Shown here: piece after piece, positions 60,046-64,000 of the stretch
Layout of the letters: each line of letters begins with the position of its first letter
How positions within the stretch are numbered: position 1 is the stretch's first letter
Source of the DNA: Paenibacillus lutimineralis
GTDB taxonomy: Bacteria > Bacillota > Bacilli > Paenibacillales > Paenibacillaceae
NCBI RefSeq assembly: GCF_003991425.1
Contig: NZ_CP034346.1
Location: forward strand, 21,001 to 85,000
Length of the DNA stretch: 64,000 bases
Direction: 5' to 3'
The notes under the pieces: generated by a model
What the model was told of the DNA's origin: nothing
Databases searched by the model: none
The model's input: the letters and a program-made list of their open reading frames with translations, nothing else
Made by a program: the position numbers and the translations under genes

Positions 60046-60408
60046 ATGGATAAAATGGTTCTTCGCGGTATGGAATATTACGGGTATCACGGTGTTTTTG
60101 ATGAGGAGCGAAAATTAGGCCAGCGTTTCTTCGTGGATCTGGAACTGGAGTTGGATCTAAGCGTCGCTGGCCGGAATGATGATCTTAGCCAAACGGTAAA
60201 TTATGCCGAGATTCACGAACTGGTTAAAGGAATCGTCCAGCAAAAAAGCTTTAAATTAATTGAAGCCCTGGCTGAGCATATTGCATCCTCGGTTTTGGAC
60301 ACTTATACTATGGTAGATGCGTTAACGGTCCATGTAACCAAGCCGCATCCGCCTTTCGATATTCATTTTAAAGGCGCTACGGTGGAACTATACCGTTCAA
60401 GAAAGTGA
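60046..60408 (+). CDS. folB: Dihydroneopterin aldolase
   Basis: 120 residues. MVLRGMEYYGYHGVFDEERKL near the N-terminus with the active-site Glu/Tyr, and TVNYAEIHELVKGIV near 57 are family segments. AAAGGTGG precedes ATG 60046. Between folP and folK as in B. subtilis. Confidence 0.96.
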   Translation: MDKMVLRGMEYYGYHGVFDEERKLGQRFFVDLELELDLSVAGRNDDLSQTVNYAEIHELVKGIVQQKSFKLIEALAEHIASSVLDTYTMVDALTVHVTKPHPPFDIHFKGATVELYRSRK

Positions 60409-60417
60409 GAAGCATGC

Positions 60418-60969
60418 ATGACTACTATACAGACTTTCACTGATTCTTCAGAGGCTTATATTGCTCTAGGGGCCAATCTGGGCGACCGTGAGGCAACTTT
60501 GAAGGAAGCGATCAGTTTATTAGATGAACACCCTGGGATTACAGTACTTCGCTGCTCGAATATGTATGAGACCGACCCGGTTGGATACGCGGATCAGCCT
60601 GATTTTGTAAATATGGCCATTGCCCTGCAAACCACGCTGACACCGGAAGCACTGCTTGATGTTATGCTGCAGACGGAGCAGGTGCTGGGCAGGAAACGCA
60701 TTGTTAAAAATGGCCCCCGGACGGTCGACCTCGATTTGTTATGGGTGGAAGGGCAGCAGTCAGCCACAGCCCATTTAGCACTCCCTCATCCTCGGATGTT
60801 TGAGCGGGCATTTGTACTCGTTCCACTAGCTGATATTGTTCCGACAGAAGAAGCGTCGGGCCTATATCGGCGTGTTCACGATGCTCTTGAACAGATGGAT
60901 GATAAGGGGGGCGTCCGATTTTGGAAAGCATGCAATTGGGCCAGCGCATCCGTGCGTTCCGGAAGCTGA
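60418..60969 (+). CDS. folK: 2-amino-4-hydroxy-6-hydroxymethyldihydropteridine pyrophosphokinase
   Basis: 183 residues. AYIALGANLGDREATLKEA near 12-31, YETDPVGYADQPDFVNM near 55-71 and the GPRTVDLDLLW metal-binding motif near 99-109 define FolK. Its 3' end overlaps the next gene by 49 bases. Confidence 0.95.
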   Translation: MTTIQTFTDSSEAYIALGANLGDREATLKEAISLLDEHPGITVLRCSNMYETDPVGYADQPDFVNMAIALQTTLTPEALLDVMLQTEQVLGRKRIVKNGPRTVDLDLLWVEGQQSATAHLALPHPRMFERAFVLVPLADIVPTEEASGLYRRVHDALEQMDDKGGVRFWKACNWASASVRSGS

Positions 60970-61124
60970 AAGGCTTCACCCAGCAAGAGCTAGCTGGACA
61001 GTCAGGGATTTCATTAGCGGTTCTCGGTGCTATTGAGCGCGGGAATCGACATGTAGAAGATCAAATTTTAATTAAAATTTCAGATTGTCTAGGGATTTCC
61101 CTGCAGGAACTGAAGTTGGAATAA
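60921..61124 (+). CDS. yazB: Small helix-turn-helix protein YazB
   Basis: 67 residues, Xre/Cro-type DNA-binding domain (RIRAFRKLKGFTQQELAGQS with IERGNR). The TTG start lies inside folK, with AAGGGGGGCG 9 bases upstream. In B. subtilis the same small regulator follows folK. Target unknown; conserved position suggests a role in controlling its own operon. Confidence 0.9.
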   Translation: MESMQLGQRIRAFRKLKGFTQQELAGQSGISLAVLGAIERGNRHVEDQILIKISDCLGISLQELKLE

Positions 61125-61156
61125 AATAAATCCGATTATATTACAGGAGGGGCCAC

Positions 61157-62158
61157 ATGCTGAAGATTGGCGATATAGAAATGAAAAACCAAGTCGTGCT
61201 TGCCCCAATGGCTGGCGTCTGCAACCCGGCCTTCCGGTTGATTGCGAAGGAATTTGGTACAGGATTGGTCTGTGCAGAGATGGTGAGCGACAAAGCCATT
61301 ATCCATGGCAACAAACGCACGAAGGAAATGCTGTTTGTTGATGAGCGTGAGAAGCCACTGAGCTTGCAAATTTTCGGAGGGGACCGCGAGTCTCTTGTTA
61401 AGGCTGCGAAGGTTGTCGATCAGCAGACAAATGCGGATATTATCGATATTAATATGGGCTGTCCGGTGCCTAAAGTTACAAAATGTGACGCCGGTGCAAG
61501 ATGGCTACTTGATCCGAATAAAATATTTGAGATGGTGTCCGCTGTCGTTGATGCGGTTAGCAAGCCGGTTACGGTGAAGATGCGTATCGGCTGGGACTCG
61601 GAGCATATCTATGTGGTTGATAATGCTAAGGCAGTTGAGCAGGCTGGAGCGAAGGCAGTCAGCGTACATGGACGGACTCGTGAGCAGCTATATACAGGCA
61701 CAGCTGATTGGAGCTACATCAAACAGGTTAAGGACACGGTATCTATTCCGGTTATCGGTAACGGGGATGTTCATACCCCTGAGGATGCCAAACGGATGCT
61801 GGAAGAGACTGGTTGTGACGGTGTCATGATCGGACGGGCCGCACTGGGGAATCCGTGGATGCTGTATCGTACTATAGAGTATCTGAAGTCGGGTGAACTG
61901 CTTCCAGAACCAGGGGCAGAAGAGAAGATTCGAATTGCGATACTGCATATGGACCGTCTAGCTACACTAAAAGGCGAGAGTGTCGCAGTTCGCGAGATGC
62001 GCAAGCACTTGGCTTGGTACTTGAAGGGATTAAAAGGGGCTGCTCGGATCAAGGACTCCATTATGGAAGAGACGAGACGAAATGAAATGGTGCGCATTCT
62101 TGAAGGCTTTGTCACTAGCCTCTCCTCGGAGTCGGAAAAGGCTGAGGCATCGGCTTAG
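61157..62158 (+). CDS. dusB: tRNA-dihydrouridine synthase DusB
   Basis: 333 residues. FMN enzyme reducing uridine in tRNA. LAPMAGVCNPAFR near 15-27, the active Cys in DINMGCPVPKVTK near 97-109 and VHGRTREQLYTG near 171 are Dus signatures. AGGAGG 6 bases upstream of ATG 61157. Known as yacF in B. subtilis. Confidence 0.95.
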   Translation: MLKIGDIEMKNQVVLAPMAGVCNPAFRLIAKEFGTGLVCAEMVSDKAIIHGNKRTKEMLFVDEREKPLSLQIFGGDRESLVKAAKVVDQQTNADIIDINMGCPVPKVTKCDAGARWLLDPNKIFEMVSAVVDAVSKPVTVKMRIGWDSEHIYVVDNAKAVEQAGAKAVSVHGRTREQLYTGTADWSYIKQVKDTVSIPVIGNGDVHTPEDAKRMLEETGCDGVMIGRAALGNPWMLYRTIEYLKSGELLPEPGAEEKIRIAILHMDRLATLKGESVAVREMRKHLAWYLKGLKGAARIKDSIMEETRRNEMVRILEGFVTSLSSESEKAEASA

Positions 62159-62237
62159 TTACAGGAATAACCAGCTGAATCCAACCGAGACAAAAGTGAA
62201 CTTTTTGAAACGTTTACATTTGGAAATTTAGCTGTCA

Positions 62238-62266
62238 TTGACATTTCAGAATCGATCCCCTATAAT
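62238..62266 (+). promoter_or_regulatory. Strong sigma-A promoter before the small gene and greA
   Basis: TTGACA (62238-62243), 17 bases, TATAAT (62261-62266): a perfect match. It lies within the upstream extension of the small gene's frame, which supports a later start. Confidence 0.9.
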
Positions 62267-62306
62267 TTCACAGTATAAATTCGCCTCAGGAGATAACTTC
62301 CACAAC

Positions 62307-62522
62307 ATGGAGTGGTCTGACCTCCAAGAGATTGCATATGATAATCTCAATGATGCGTTATTTTTTGCCGCCTCTGGCCAGGCGGAAAACCAGGGCCTTC
62401 GCCGTACGTGGGGGGATTGCTGCTCCTATTTGCAGGATATATCGACCGCTTATATATTAGAGGAGTTAAAGATCGCTTTACACGAGTGCGAAAATTATTT
62501 CCATGACAGGAGAATCGGTTGA
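62307..62522 (+). CDS. Small acidic protein of unknown function
   Basis: 71 residues from ATG 62307, with AGGAGA 13 bases upstream. I do not recognise it. It looks helical and soluble, with no membrane segment; a conserved-looking core is [20 protein letters not shown], plus RTWGDCCSY in the middle and a HDR tail. The stop lies one base before greA's ATG, and both share the promoter at 62238, so it may be made together with greA. Confidence 0.65.
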   Translation: MEWSDLQEIAYDNLNDALFFAASGQAENQGLRRTWGDCCSYLQDISTAYILEELKIALHECENYFHDRRIG

Positions 62523-62523
62523 G

Positions 62524-63000
62524 ATGAGCGATAAAGAGGTTATTCTTACACAGGACGGTCTAAAAAGACTGGAAGAAGAACTTGAGAATCTGAAGTCTGT
62601 TAGACGCCGTGAAGTTGCTGAACGGATTAAAACCGCGATCGGCTACGGCGATATTAGCGAGAACTCGGAATATGAAGATGCGAAGAACGAGCAAGCATTT
62701 ATTGAAGGGCGTATCATTACGCTGGAGAAGATGCTTCGTAACGCACGTATTATTAACAACGACGAGATCGATACAGATACAGTGAGCATCGGTTCGACGG
62801 TTATTGTAGAAGACCTGGAGTTCGGCGATACGATGGAATATGCGATCGTAGGTACAGCTGAATCCGATCCGCTACAGAACAAGATATCGAATGAGAGCCC
62901 GGTAGGCAAGGCAATCCTGGGCCAGAAGAAGGGCGCTGTAGTCGATGTGAACGTACCGGCAGGCGTTATTCAATATAAAATTGTTGATATTAAGAAATAA
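62524..63000 (+). CDS. greA: Transcription elongation factor GreA
   Basis: 158 residues. Rescues backtracked RNA polymerase. N-terminal coiled coil with the tip residues in [18 protein letters not shown] near 41-58, and a C-terminal FKBP-like domain with SPVGKAILG near 129. B. subtilis greA is elsewhere; here it is placed between dusB and lysS. A terminator follows. Confidence 0.96.
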   Translation: MSDKEVILTQDGLKRLEEELENLKSVRRREVAERIKTAIGYGDISENSEYEDAKNEQAFIEGRIITLEKMLRNARIINNDEIDTDTVSIGSTVIVEDLEFGDTMEYAIVGTAESDPLQNKISNESPVGKAILGQKKGAVVDVNVPAGVIQYKIVDIKK

Positions 63001-63018
63001 AGCTGATTTAGCGATTCA

Positions 63019-63046
63019 AGAAGCTTCCCCAGCGGAGGCTTCTTTC
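63019..63046 (+). terminator. Intrinsic terminator after greA
   Basis: AGAAGCTTCC (63019-63028) pairs with GGAGGCTTCT (63034-63043), one mismatch, followed by TT and a T-rich tail. Confidence 0.78.
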
Positions 63047-63108
63047 ACTGTTTTATGTGGGTCGGTTTGTGATTGAGGGTGTAAACAACCCTATTTTATA
63101 GTCTGTAA

Positions 63109-64000
<892 letters not shown>

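Noticed and set aside
62195..62220. cre-like GAAACGTTTAC before the greA promoter
   Set aside because: One base short of the usual catabolite-responsive element.

Overview
The window is a 64 kb piece of a low-to-mid GC, endospore-forming Firmicute chromosome, most likely a Paenibacillus or close relative. Gene content and order follow the Bacillus subtilis origin-proximal segment from yaaO/tmk to lysS: tmk-darA-yaaR-holB-ricT-yabA-yabB-rsmI-abrB, tatD-yabE-rnmV-ksgA-yabG-veg-sspF-ispE-purR-spoVG-glmU-prs, pth-fin-mfd-spoVT-yabM-yabN-hup-rqcP-yabP-yabQ-divIC-yabR-spoIIE, yabS-yabT-tilS-hpt-ftsH, nadABC-coaX-hslO-cysK-pabB-pabA-pabC-folP-folB-folK-yazB-dusB and lysS. Nearly all genes are on the plus strand; abrB is the exception. 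Several genes start with TTG or GTG behind strong Shine-Dalgarno sequences. Differences from B. subtilis: no yazA between yabB and rsmI, no metS after abrB (a YwfO-like HD protein sits there), no ctc/rplY between prs and pth (a repeat array sits there), a PrsA-like lipoprotein between mfd and spoVT, a chemoreceptor and an NRPS-like reductase between spoIIE and yabS, and a small unknown gene plus greA before lysS.

Layout. 1-6.8 kb: end of a PLP-fold decarboxylase, then nucleotide, DNA-replication and RNA-modification genes. 6.8-9.8 kb: abrB (minus strand) with a clear sigma-A promoter and a Spo0A box just downstream of it, then an HD hydrolase and tatD. 9.8-20 kb: c-di-AMP riboswitch plus terminator in front of the cell-wall protein YabE, 5S rRNA maturation (rnmV) and ksgA, sporulation genes (yabG, sspF, spoVG), isoprenoid, UDP-GlcNAc and PRPP synthesis. 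20-21.1 kb: a GC-rich stretch with 14 tandem 39-40 bp units, each able to form a UNCG-type hairpin. 21-34 kb: pth, fin, mfd (split by one extra A in an A8 run), a foldase, spoVT, a flippase, yabN/mazG, hup, rqcP, sporulation and division genes. 34-37 kb: spoIIE with a promoter of unusual 21-bp spacing. 37-42.9 kb: a c-di-GMP (GEMM-I) riboswitch with terminator, then a methyl-accepting chemotaxis protein and a 1235-residue NRPS-like protein (half condensation domain, adenylation, carrier, thioester reductase). 42.9-49 kb: yabS, yabT, tilS, hpt, ftsH. 49-64 kb: NAD, CoA, cysteine and folate biosynthesis, dusB, a small unknown gene, greA and the start of lysS.

The most unusual parts are the riboswitch-controlled chemoreceptor/NRPS-like pair inserted in an otherwise conserved sporulation/division neighbourhood, and the UNCG-hairpin repeat array in the place of ctc. 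The window also shows readable regulation: Spo0A boxes (abrB, upstream of the HD gene, spoIIE, upstream of the GEMM element), a sigma-H promoter (spoVG), sigma-G-type promoters (sspF, spoVT), tandem veg promoters, and many intrinsic terminators. All identifications come from reading sequence and gene order; no database search was run.
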